From Paracoccaceae bacterium (GTDB taxonomy: Bacteria; Pseudomonadota; Alphaproteobacteria; Rhodobacterales; Rhodobacteraceae), in contig DQCI01000144.1 in assembly GCA_003545125.1 (NCBI GenBank), forward strand, positions 2,091 to 9,068: a DNA stretch of 6,978 bases. Reading direction: 5' to 3'. The position numbers and the translations under genes were made by a program. Of this stretch, positions 1 to 6,800 are shown one piece after another; position 1 is the stretch's first letter, and every line of letters begins with the position of its first letter. The notes under the pieces were generated by a model. The model was not told the origin of the DNA, did not search any database, and saw only the letters and a list, made by a program, of their open reading frames with translations.

Positions 1-27
1 CGGGTGCAGAAAAAAACGCAGGGCGCA
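1..27 (-). CDS. Possible 5' end of a gene leaving the left edge
   Basis: On the minus strand an ATG at 25-27 opens a frame reading MRPAFFSAP with no stop before the window edge. A GAGG motif lies 6 bases upstream of the ATG, a good Shine-Dalgarno distance. It would follow the RNase T2 gene in the same direction after an 80-base gap. Nine codons are too few to recognise a product, and the run of seven T in this stretch could instead be part of a terminator tail. It is listed only because start and ribosome site agree. Confidence 0.3.
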
Positions 28-76
28 TGGCAATCCTCGGGAAACCTGGCCGACGGTAGGCTGCGAACCGGTCAGT

Positions 77-97
77 CGCCTTGATTTCTGTCAGGCG
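77..97 (-). other. Hairpin downstream of the RNase T2 gene
   Basis: CGCCTGA and TCAAGGCG on the minus strand can pair as 7 bp with one bulged A and a six-base loop, starting 9 bases past the RNase T2 stop codon. No T tract follows, so this is not a standard intrinsic terminator. It could stabilise the mRNA 3' end or be chance. The rest of 28-106 shows nothing I can name. Confidence 0.25.
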
Positions 98-106
98 CGC
101 CGCCGG

Positions 107-739
107 CTAGCGAATTGGCTCGAGCCGGGCATTGTCCATCGTACAGTCGCGCACCACGTCATCGCCGCAGTCGCGCGGCTCCATATCGCGGGTGAAACAG
201 ATGCGCGCTTCCTGGATATGGCCATCGCGGCAGGTGATGGTGACGGTATCGGCATGCCAGTCCGGGTTCGCCTGGAGGAAGGCCTCTTCGATCACCGAAG
301 CGGGGAGCTTGACCGGTTTGTCGAGCTTGCGCAGCACCTCCGGGCGGTTCACCCGGGCCCAGGCCTCGCGCGCCAACCGGTAGTAATCCTCTGCCGCGAG
401 CCCGGAGCAGACCCCGTGCTTCTTCCACTGGTACCAGGCAGCCCCCCCGGCGCCGAACAGATCGGCCTGGGCTCCGGTCACCCCTCGCGAGGGCGCGCGG
501 GCGGAGGTCGGGCAATAGCTCGGCCAACCGTCCTCATATTGCGGCCAGAGCCCGTGGACGACCCAGCCGAAGTCCTCCTCGCATTGCGCGGCATCGCGCG
601 CATCGCCCTCCAGCGCGCACCAGTTCGGCGACCAGCTCAGCGCCAGCACGTAATAGTCGAAATCCCCGGCCCGTTCGCCCTCGGCGAGAGTGGCGAGCGG
701 GGGGGCGAGAAACAGGAGGACAGCAACCAGAAGACGCAT
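107..739 (-). CDS. Secreted ribonuclease T2 family protein
   Basis: RNase T2 enzymes cleave single-stranded RNA through a 2',3'-cyclic phosphate and act in the periplasm or outside the cell. The 210-residue product starts with a signal peptide (hydrophobic residues about 3-18, probable cleavage after Ala19 in ATLA). The CAS-1 motif WVVHGLWPQ is at 59-67 with catalytic His62. The CAS-2 motif WYQWKKHGVC is at 102-111 with Lys107 and His108. Eight cysteines (41, 53, 76, 111, 170, 181, 191, 199) fit four disulfides in an exported protein. In CAS-2 the usual His-Glu before Trp is Tyr103-Gln104, so the residue normally written as catalytic Glu is Gln. The length is normal for bacterial members. I chose the ATG at 739 over an in-frame GTG at 745 because AGGAA lies 7 bases before the ATG but only 1 base before the GTG. 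The family call is firm; catalytic activity is not certain given the substitution. Confidence 0.92.
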   Translation of the reverse strand: MRLLVAVLLFLAPPLATLAEGERAGDFDYYVLALSWSPNWCALEGDARDAAQCEEDFGWVVHGLWPQYEDGWPSYCPTSARAPSRGVTGAQADLFGAGGAAWYQWKKHGVCSGLAAEDYYRLAREAWARVNRPEVLRKLDKPVKLPASVIEEAFLQANPDWHADTVTITCRDGHIQEARICFTRDMEPRDCGDDVVRDCTMDNARLEPIR

Positions 740-746
740 TTTCACT

Positions 747-751
747 TTCCT
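747..751 (-). promoter_or_regulatory. Ribosome binding site that decides the RNase T2 start
   Basis: AGGAA on the minus strand ends 7 bases before the ATG at 739. The alternative in-frame GTG at 745 would sit only 1 base from it, so the ATG is the better start. Confidence 0.65.
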
Positions 752-766
752 AACCGGGACGCGCGC

Positions 767-794
767 ACTATATAGCGCCCAAGTTTCCCCACAA
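767..794 (-). promoter_or_regulatory. Candidate sigma-70-type promoter for the RNase T2 gene
   Basis: On the minus strand, TATAGT (772 down to 767) resembles a -10 box, and TTGTGG (794 down to 789) is a weak -35 box with 16-base spacing. Transcription would begin near 760, giving a leader of about 20 bases. The AT-rich core TATATA is nearly symmetrical and could also serve trcR on the other strand, but I see no good -35 there. The rest of the divergent gap (740-864) holds only a small hairpin (CCCCG at 820-824 with CGGGG at 829-833) and the trcR ribosome site. Confidence 0.35.
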
Positions 795-853
795 CGGTAA
801 CCCAGGCTCCGACAGGCCGCCCCGGTCCCGGGGTATGGTACCGGCGTATCGAC

Positions 854-860
854 AGGAGGT
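854..860 (+). promoter_or_regulatory. Strong ribosome binding site of trcR
   Basis: AGGAGGT is a full Shine-Dalgarno match ending 4 bases before the ATG at 865. It decides the start: the in-frame ATG at 835 lies upstream of it, and the next in-frame ATG at 880 is about 20 bases away. Confidence 0.85.
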
Positions 861-864
861 CCCG

Positions 865-1623
865 ATGGACAAACCGATCATGGCCAAGGCTACCGCCGTC
901 TGGCTGGTGGACAACACGACGATCAGCTTCAAACAGGTCGCCGATTTCTGCGGTCTGCACGAGCTCGAAGTGCAGGGCATTGCCGATGGCGAAGTGGCAC
1001 AAGGCGTGAAGGGCTTCGACCCGATCGCCAACAACCAACTCACCCAGGACGAGATCGACAAGGCCCAGGCCAGTCCGAGCCACAAGCTCAAGCTCAAGTT
1101 CAACGCCGCCGCCGTAGGCGAGGAAAAGCGCCGGGGTCCGCGTTACACGCCGCTGTCGAAGCGCCAGGACCGGCCGAACTCGATCCTGTGGCTGGTGAAG
1201 TTCCACCCCGAACTGACCGATGGGCAGATCGCCAAGCTGGTCGGCACCACCAAGCCGACGATCCAGTCGATCCGCGAACGCACGCATTGGAACATCCAGG
1301 CGATGGAGCCGATTGATCCGGTCGCGCTGGGGCTGTGCAAGCAATCCGAGCTCGACGCCGCGGTGCAGAAGGCCGCGAAGAAGCGCGAAGCCGAAGGTGC
1401 TGCGATGACCGACGACGAGCGCCGCAAGCTGCTCTCGACCGAGCAGAGCCTCATCGCCGAGCCGGAGCCGAAGATCCCGACCGCCATCGAGGGGCTCGAA
1501 ACCTTCACCCTCGGGCGCGACGATGACAACAAGCCCGCCGAAAAGCCGGTGGATGCCGAGAGCCTGTTCAACCTGCCCGATACGGATGAAGACGAGGAGG
1601 AGGAGGACGGCGACAAGGCGTAA
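865..1623 (+). CDS. trcR: DUF1013 cell-cycle transcriptional regulator TrcR
   Basis: This 252-residue protein belongs to the DUF1013 family. The Caulobacter member, TrcR, travels with RNA polymerase and controls cell-cycle genes. The N-terminal part (about 7-45, containing KATAVWLVDNTTISFKQVAD) looks like a first helix-turn-helix that reads as a sigma-factor-like fold. A basic linker (85-103, with KRRGPRYTPLSKRQDRP) leads to a second predicted helix-turn-helix (about 106-143), in which LTDGQIAKLVGTTKPTIQSI has the usual helix-turn-recognition-helix spacing. Residues 160-190 are charged and probably helical. The tail is strongly acidic, with nine of the ten residues 241-250 being Asp or Glu. 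No signal peptide or membrane segment is present, as expected for a cytoplasmic DNA- or polymerase-associated factor. It is transcribed alone, divergent from the RNase T2 gene and convergent with pbpC, and ends at a strong terminator. The family call is firm; its role in this organism is inferred from Caulobacter. Confidence 0.93.
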   Translation: MDKPIMAKATAVWLVDNTTISFKQVADFCGLHELEVQGIADGEVAQGVKGFDPIANNQLTQDEIDKAQASPSHKLKLKFNAAAVGEEKRRGPRYTPLSKRQDRPNSILWLVKFHPELTDGQIAKLVGTTKPTIQSIRERTHWNIQAMEPIDPVALGLCKQSELDAAVQKAAKKREAEGAAMTDDERRKLLSTEQSLIAEPEPKIPTAIEGLETFTLGRDDDNKPAEKPVDAESLFNLPDTDEDEEEEDGDKA

Positions 1624-1648
1624 AGCCCCGTCCCCTCGTGTGTTGATC

Positions 1649-1698
1649 GACCCCGCGCCCTGTGCGTGGGGTTTTTCTTTGGGCGCGGGGTCTTTTTT
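1649..1698 (+). terminator. Rho-independent terminator of trcR
   Basis: GACCCCGCGCCC (1649-1660) pairs perfectly over 12 bp with GGGCGCGGGGTC (1681-1692), followed by six T (1693-1698). Nested in the 20-base loop is a competing earlier hairpin: CCCCGCGC (1651-1658) with GCGTGGGG (1664-1671), 8 bp including one G-U, a five-base loop, and its own tail TTTTTCTTT (1672-1680). Either form is a good intrinsic terminator, 27 or more bases past the trcR stop. It works only for plus-strand transcription: read from pbpC, the tails become A-rich and no T tract follows. Confidence 0.9.
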
Positions 1699-1736
1699 GG
1701 GCGCGCGGGGCTTTTCTTTTGGCGCGGGGGTTTTTT
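1664..1736 (+). repeat. Four tandem degenerate copies of a terminator 3' arm plus T tract
   Basis: Four units follow one another: GCGTGGGG with TTTTTCTTT (1664-1680), GGGCGCGGGG with TCTTTTTT (1681-1698), GGGCGCGCGGGG with CTTTTCTTTT (1699-1720), and GGCGCGGGGG with TTTTTT (1721-1736). Every unit contains GCGCGGGG or a one-base variant that can pair with the single upstream arm CCCCGCGC (1651-1658). Pairing with the fourth unit is 9 bp (1651-1659 with 1721-1729). The units look like slippage duplications that have since drifted. Together they would give trcR up to four chances to terminate before transcription enters pbpC antisense. Confidence 0.8.
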
Positions 1737-1754
1737 GCGATGCGGAGAAGCGGC

Positions 1755-3800
1755 CTAGCGCAGCTCCACCGCCGCCCGCGCCGATCGGCCCGCCGCGTCG
1801 ATCACCGACAACGTGACATGGCCCTCGGACAACGGCAATTCGGGCGTCCGCGACCGGCTGGCGACGACGACGGCCGCGCCGTTGGCCAATACCGTGAACG
1901 GCGGTTTGCCGCCCGCGATCTTCACCACCAGCGGCGCGCCTTGGGTCTCGACCAGGGCACCGTCGGGGGGGAAGGCAAGCTCGGGCGCGTCAGCCCCGGC
2001 AAAGACAGCCGCGCGGGGGCGGAATTCCCTCAGCGGCACCGGCAGTGCGGCGTTCGACAGCACCAGCGTTCCGGACGGCGGCGGCGGCAATGGGTCGACG
2101 CGGGGCTTCAGCCGCGCGAAAGCCTCGAACAGCACGGGGGCTGCCATGTCGGCGCCGAAGGCACCCGGCACCGGGGTGCCGTCGGGACGCCCCATCCAGA
2201 TTGTGACGACATGGCGCGCGTCGAACCCGACAGCCCAGGTGTCGCGGTGGCCGTAGGAGGTGCCGGTCTTGTAGGCCAGACGCTGGCGCGCCGCGTTGGG
2301 GGGCGGCGGCATGCCGGCAAGGATATGGCCCACCTGCCAGGCCGCCTCGGGCGAGACGATGCGCGCGCGTGGCCCGCCCGTGCCGCTCGGACGCTGCCTT
2401 GCGGTGAGCGGCACGGCACCCCCGCCCGCCGCCAGCCCCGCATAGAGTGCGGTGAGATCTTCCGCCGTGACGCCGACCCCGCCGAGCGCAACGGCGAGTC
2501 CCGGCGGGGCGTCTCCGGGCAGCACCGGATCGACACCCGCGCGGCGCAACGCCGCCACCAGCCGTGTGGGACCGAGCTCTGCGGTCAGCGCGACCACGGG
2601 GATGTTGAGCGAGAGCTGCAACGCCTGTTCCACGCTCACCGGACCGCGAAAGGCCCCGTCGAAATTCTCGGGCGCATAAGCCCCGAACCGCATCGGGCTG
2701 TCGTCGATCATGGTCTGCGGATGGGCGAGGCCCTCGTCGAAGGCCAACGCATAGACGAGCGGCTTCAGGGTCGACCCGGGCGAGCGCAACGCCCGCGTCA
2801 TGTCGACGAAGCCTTGCCGGGTGCCCAACGAATAGCCGGCCGAGCCGACCGAGGCGAGGATCTCGCCGGTCGCGTGATTGGCGGCGACAATGGCGATGGA
2901 GAGCGCCCCACCGCCGTGATCGCGCACCGCTTTGGCGGCCAGCTTTTCCAGCCGGCGTTGGAGGCCTGCGTCGAGCGTGGTGAGATGCACAGCCTGCGCC
3001 GGGGCTCCTCCTGCGAGGCGGTCGGCAAGATGCGGGGCAAGCGTCGGCATCGGCGCGCGCGTGGTCGGCACCGCGACCCGTCGGGCCGCCGCGGCGGTCT
3101 CGGGGGATATCACGCCCGCGGCCAGAACCCGGTCCAGAACCCGGTCGCGGGCGCTGCGCGCGGCCCCCGCGTAGCGGTCGGGGCGGCGGGTCTCGGGGCT
3201 TTGCGGCAGCGCCACGAGAAGGGCTGCCTCCGCGACCGCGAGACGGCGCGGCGGCTTGCCAAACCAGGCGCGGGAGGCAGCGCGGATGCCCTCGGTATTG
3301 CCGCCGTAGGGCGCGCGGTCGAAATAAAGAGCGAGGATCTCCACCTTGGAAAGCCTGCGTTCCAGCGCCAGCGCCAGGCGGATCTGGCGGGCCTTGCCGG
3401 ACAGCGAGCCGGTCGGGCCATCCTCGATCAGCCGCGCCACCTGCATGGTGAGCGTCGAAGCGCCCGAGACGATCTCGCCGTGGCGCAACGCCTGGACTGC
3501 GGCGCGCGCGAGGGCGACCGCGTCCACGCCCCGGTGCCGATAGAACCGCTTGTCCTCGTAGGCGACCAGCATGTCCGCAAACAGCGGATCGACCGCGTCG
3601 GGATCGGCCGCGAGCCGCCACCGGCCATCGGCCACGGTGTAGGCGCGCAGAAGCTCGCCGTGGCGGTCGAGCACCTCCCGGGACGTCTCGGCGACGAGCG
3701 GCGGAAGAGATGTCGTATCGATCCAGGCATCGACCCGGTCGCGGCTCAGCGCGCCCACGTAGAGCGCCAGGGCCAAGGCAAGGACGCCACGCGCGCGCAC
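1755..3800 (-). CDS. pbpC: Penicillin-binding protein 1C (bifunctional peptidoglycan synthase)
   Basis: PBP1C is an inner-membrane enzyme with its catalytic domains in the periplasm; it polymerises and may cross-link peptidoglycan. The 681-residue product has a short N-terminal membrane segment (about 5-19). Next comes a GT51 glycosyltransferase domain with EDKRFYRHRGVD at 82-93 (Glu82 catalytic), GASTLTMQ at 113-120 and LERRLSKVEILALYFDRAP at 146-164. The transpeptidase domain has SPGSTLKP (Ser343 nucleophile, Lys346), SLN at 397-399 and KTGTS at 511-515. A C-terminal beta-rich domain of the PBP1C type fills about 600-681. All catalytic motifs are intact. It is somewhat shorter than E. coli PbpC (about 770). 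One small variation is Asp161, where many relatives have Asn in the YLN motif. The start is GTG, supported by AAGGAG 6 bases upstream. The A2M gene ends 34 bases upstream in the same direction, so the two are probably co-transcribed. Confidence 0.95.
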   Translation of the reverse strand: MRARGVLALALALYVGALSRDRVDAWIDTTSLPPLVAETSREVLDRHGELLRAYTVADGRWRLAADPDAVDPLFADMLVAYEDKRFYRHRGVDAVALARAAVQALRHGEIVSGASTLTMQVARLIEDGPTGSLSGKARQIRLALALERRLSKVEILALYFDRAPYGGNTEGIRAASRAWFGKPPRRLAVAEAALLVALPQSPETRRPDRYAGAARSARDRVLDRVLAAGVISPETAAAARRVAVPTTRAPMPTLAPHLADRLAGGAPAQAVHLTTLDAGLQRRLEKLAAKAVRDHGGGALSIAIVAANHATGEILASVGSAGYSLGTRQGFVDMTRALRSPGSTLKPLVYALAFDEGLAHPQTMIDDSPMRFGAYAPENFDGAFRGPVSVEQALQLSLNIPVVALTAELGPTRLVAALRRAGVDPVLPGDAPPGLAVALGGVGVTAEDLTALYAGLAAGGGAVPLTARQRPSGTGGPRARIVSPEAAWQVGHILAGMPPPPNAARQRLAYKTGTSYGHRDTWAVGFDARHVVTIWMGRPDGTPVPGAFGADMAAPVLFEAFARLKPRVDPLPPPPSGTLVLSNAALPVPLREFRPRAAVFAGADAPELAFPPDGALVETQGAPLVVKIAGGKPPFTVLANGAAVVVASRSRTPELPLSEGHVTLSVIDAAGRSARAAVELR
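3122..3145 (-). repeat. Perfect 12-bp tandem repeat inside pbpC
   Basis: CCAGAACCCGGT occurs twice in direct succession on the plus strand. Read in the pbpC frame it encodes DRVL-DRVL at residues 219-226, late in the glycosyltransferase region or its linker. The length is a multiple of three, so the frame is kept. Confidence 0.9.
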
Positions 3801-3806
3801 TCTTTT

Positions 3807-3812
3807 CTCCTT
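3807..3812 (-). promoter_or_regulatory. Ribosome binding site of pbpC
   Basis: AAGGAG on the minus strand ends 6 bases before the GTG start at 3800. It lies in the 34-base gap after the A2M stop codon and makes the GTG start convincing. The gap has no room for a promoter of its own between the two genes. Confidence 0.8.
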
Positions 3813-3834
3813 CTTCTGGGCCCCTGCGTCTGGC

Positions 3835-6800
3835 CTACTCCGACAGCACCGCCACCTGTCCTGCTGCGCCCACGGCCCGGAACGTCGGGCGGTACATGTC
3901 CTCGACCGAGGCGGCGGGGTGGTGGAAGCGGCCCGGAGTCACCGCGCGCACCACGTAGGCCAGCCGCACCGGCTTGTCGGACGACCAGTTCACCGCGGCC
4001 AGGAAGCGGTCCTGGCGGAACTCGACCGTCTCGGTTTCATTGGTCACCTGCAACCAGTCGAGCGCGCGGATATCGCCGGCGCTCAAGAGATTCGGGTTGT
4101 CGATCTCGAAGCCCGCCGGCAGCGGATCGGTGATCATCAACCGGCCCTTGGAAGCCTCCCATGGGGTGACCGTCACCAGGGTCACCAGGCGGTCGCCGTG
4201 GATAACCTCCGAAGGGTCGGCGGGCTCACCTTCCAGGGTGAAGTAGCGCCGTTCGATGGCGTAGCCGTTGCCCGAAGCCGGCGGCGCAACCTCCGGCACC
4301 CCGAAGGTGGTCACCGTAAGGTCGGTGTCATTGTCGCCGGTATTGGCGATGACCTTCGGCGTGGCGAGCGCGATGTCGCTCAGCACCTCGACGAGCGGCC
4401 CGGTGAGTGCTGTGCCGTCGAGCGTGAGCCCGGCGCCCGGCGCCTCGCCCAGGACCGCGTGCGCCGCAAGCAGCGTCCAGCTGGCTTCCTGTGTCGAAAG
4501 CTGCGCCGGGCCACCGGCAAGGCGCGCAAACAACGCGTCGCGGTCGACGGTGTCGGTCCCGGCTTCGACCGCGAGCGCAAGCACCGCGGCGGTATCGCGC
4601 AGGGTGGTGCCATAGTCGTCGCGCCAGAGCTGCCCCTCGTCGGCGGCAGCGGCGAGCTGGCGCGTGGCGCGGGTGAACATCGCATCGGCGCGCGTCGGGT
4701 CGCCGTAGGCGGCGAGCGCCGCGCCAAGCTGTGCAGAGGCGAGCGGGGTGGCGAAATCGGCGGATTTCACATCGGCGTAGTAGCGCAGATCGCCCATCGC
4801 CGCGCCGCCTTCGCGCGCGAGCACGTAAAGCGCATAGGCGAGGTCTTCGCCGCCCACTTCGAAATCGGGATAGTAGTTGACCCGGTTGCGCAGATTGTCC
4901 ATCGCGGCGCGGAAGGCGGTGTCGGGCACCGGGTAGCCTTGCGCGCGCGCCCGGGCGAGGAAATCGCTGGCGTAGGAATCGAGCCAGAGATCTCCCGAAG
5001 CGGGCCGCCAGACGCCGAAGCTGCCCGAGGCCGACTGGTTGGCCAGCACCGCGGTGATCGCCTTGCCGATCCGGTCCGGCAGATCGTCCCGGTCGGCCAG
5101 CCCCATCGCCTCGGCAAGCCCCGAGAGATAGAGCAGCGGCAGGGCGCGGGAGGTCTGCTGTTCGGTGCAGCCGTAGGGGTAGCGGTCGAGCCGGTCGATG
5201 AGACCGGCGGCGTCGATCCGTGCGAGCGGACCGGCGGTCACGGTCGCGCGGGCGGCGGTGAGGCCATCAAAGAGATCGGATGTGAGCGAAAAGCTCTCGC
5301 CCGCCGCAAGAGTGAAGCGCGAGGTCTCGGCCACTTCCGGATCGAGCCGTTGCACGGGAAGGGTGAGCCGCTTGGCAAGCTCGGTGCCGTCCGGTGTGAC
5401 CAGCACGACGTTTACGGGATGTACGCCCACGGCGCCCACGGTGACCGGCAGCGAGAACCTTTGCGTTTCCCCGGCGCCCAGATCGAAACTGTGGGCGAAG
5501 CTCGACCCGGCGACGGCGACGGCCCCGGTCTCAGACCCCGCGCTGAGACGCACCTCGCCCGCCGGTCCGGTTGCGTGTGTCACTTCGAGCAGGAGCCGCC
5601 CCACATCGCCCGGGGCGAGGAAGCGCGGCAGTGAAGCGGTGACGACCACCGGGTCGCGCACCAGCACGTCCGTGCTTGCATTGCCGACACCGGATTTCGA
5701 CCAGACGACAGCCATGAGGCGGACGGTGCCGTTGAACTCCGGCAGGTCGAATGTGACCCTAACCTGCCCGTTAGAGACTGTCACGGGCCCCGAGAACTGC
5801 GCCATCAGCTCTTCCGTCGGCGGCGGGGCCTGCATGCGCATGCTCGCCATCGCGTCGCCGCCGGAGCGGATCTGCCCCATCGCGCCGCTGCGCCCGTCGA
5901 TGAGCCGACCGTACAGGTCGCGAAGAGACATGCCGAGACGGCGCTGGCCGAAGTAATGGTCCGACGGGTCGGGGCTCGCGAAGGAGGTGAGGTTGAGAAT
6001 GCCCACATCCACCGCGGCGATGGTGGCAAAGGCGGTTTCGCCGTCGGCAATGCCCTCGACGTTCAGCACCACCTCCATGGGCCCGCGCGGGGCGGCCTCG
6101 GCGGCGACGTCGAACTTGGGTGTCAGGGCATGCACTCCGGGATCGACCGAGGCGTGAGCGAGACCCAGCGCGCGGGTCGGATCATGGCCCGTGGCCCCGC
6201 TCATTTTCCCATCGAGCGGCTGGATCAGGGTGGCGGTCACGTAGGCCCCCGCACCCCAGTCGTCAGTCACCGGCAAATCCACCGTGTTTTCGCCCGCGAC
6301 AGCCTCGACCGCAATCATGTCGATCAATCGGTTGGAGACCACGGTCACCAGCGCTTTGCCCGCGGTGCGGGGCACGAAACGAAGTGTCGCCGTATCACCG
6401 GGCGCGTAACGCTCGGCGTCGAGCGAAACCTCGAGCATGTCGGGCGTGGTGGCCGCATCGGCGGGCGCGTACCAACCGGCGGAGAACCCGACCGAACTGG
6501 AGACAAATGCACCGTCCTGGCCCGTGTTCTGGCCGGTGACGACCAGTTCGTAGCGGCCCCAATCGGTCGGCGCGCTCACGGTCACGGGGTCGTCGCCAAG
6601 CGTCGCGGTGCCCGAGGCGACCCGTTCGCGCGAGACGGTCGGTTCCCAATTCCAGCTGCCATAGGTCGAATACCACTGGTAGCGGGTGGTGACCCGGTTG
6701 AGCTCCCAGGACACGTCCATCGGCACCGGCGTGAGATCGGGGGCGAGGGCGATGAGCTGGAACGCGGCCGCGGACCCTTCCGGCAGGCCGCCGTCGAAGC

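Noticed and set aside
1..27. Intrinsic terminator for RNase T2 using the seven-T run near the left edge
   Set aside because: The only stem before the T run is about 3 bp (CGC with GCG), too weak for a terminator. The start-codon reading is equally or more likely.
218..775. A 185-codon plus-strand open frame opposite the RNase T2 gene
   Set aside because: It lies antisense to a gene with both CAS motifs and a signal peptide. The translation looks like a shadow frame.
835..864. Upstream in-frame ATG at 835 as the trcR start
   Set aside because: The full AGGAGGT at 854-860 would then lie inside the coding region, and the extra ten residues do not look like family sequence. The ATG at 865 fits.
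742..1344. A 200-codon minus-strand open frame opposite trcR
   Set aside because: trcR on the plus strand is a clear family match with a full ribosome site; this frame has no recognisable content.
1681..1730. G-quadruplex formed by the GGG/GGGG runs
   Set aside because: The loops between runs reach 8 bases and contain T tracts. Hairpin pairing with the C-rich arm explains the pattern better.
1649..1736. Bidirectional terminator serving both trcR and pbpC
   Set aside because: All T tracts are on the plus strand. Read from pbpC the hairpin is preceded by A runs and followed by TCGATC, with no U tail.
1662..4133. An 823-codon plus-strand open frame opposite pbpC and the end of the A2M gene
   Set aside because: It is rich in Arg, Gly and Ala with no recognisable domain, and begins inside the terminator array. 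It is the antisense shadow typical of GC-rich genes; pbpC on the other strand has every catalytic motif.
3919..5634. A 571-codon plus-strand open frame opposite the A2M gene
   Set aside because: It is a low-complexity Arg/Gly-rich translation with no domain and no ribosome site evident, antisense to clear A2M sequence including the thioester motif.
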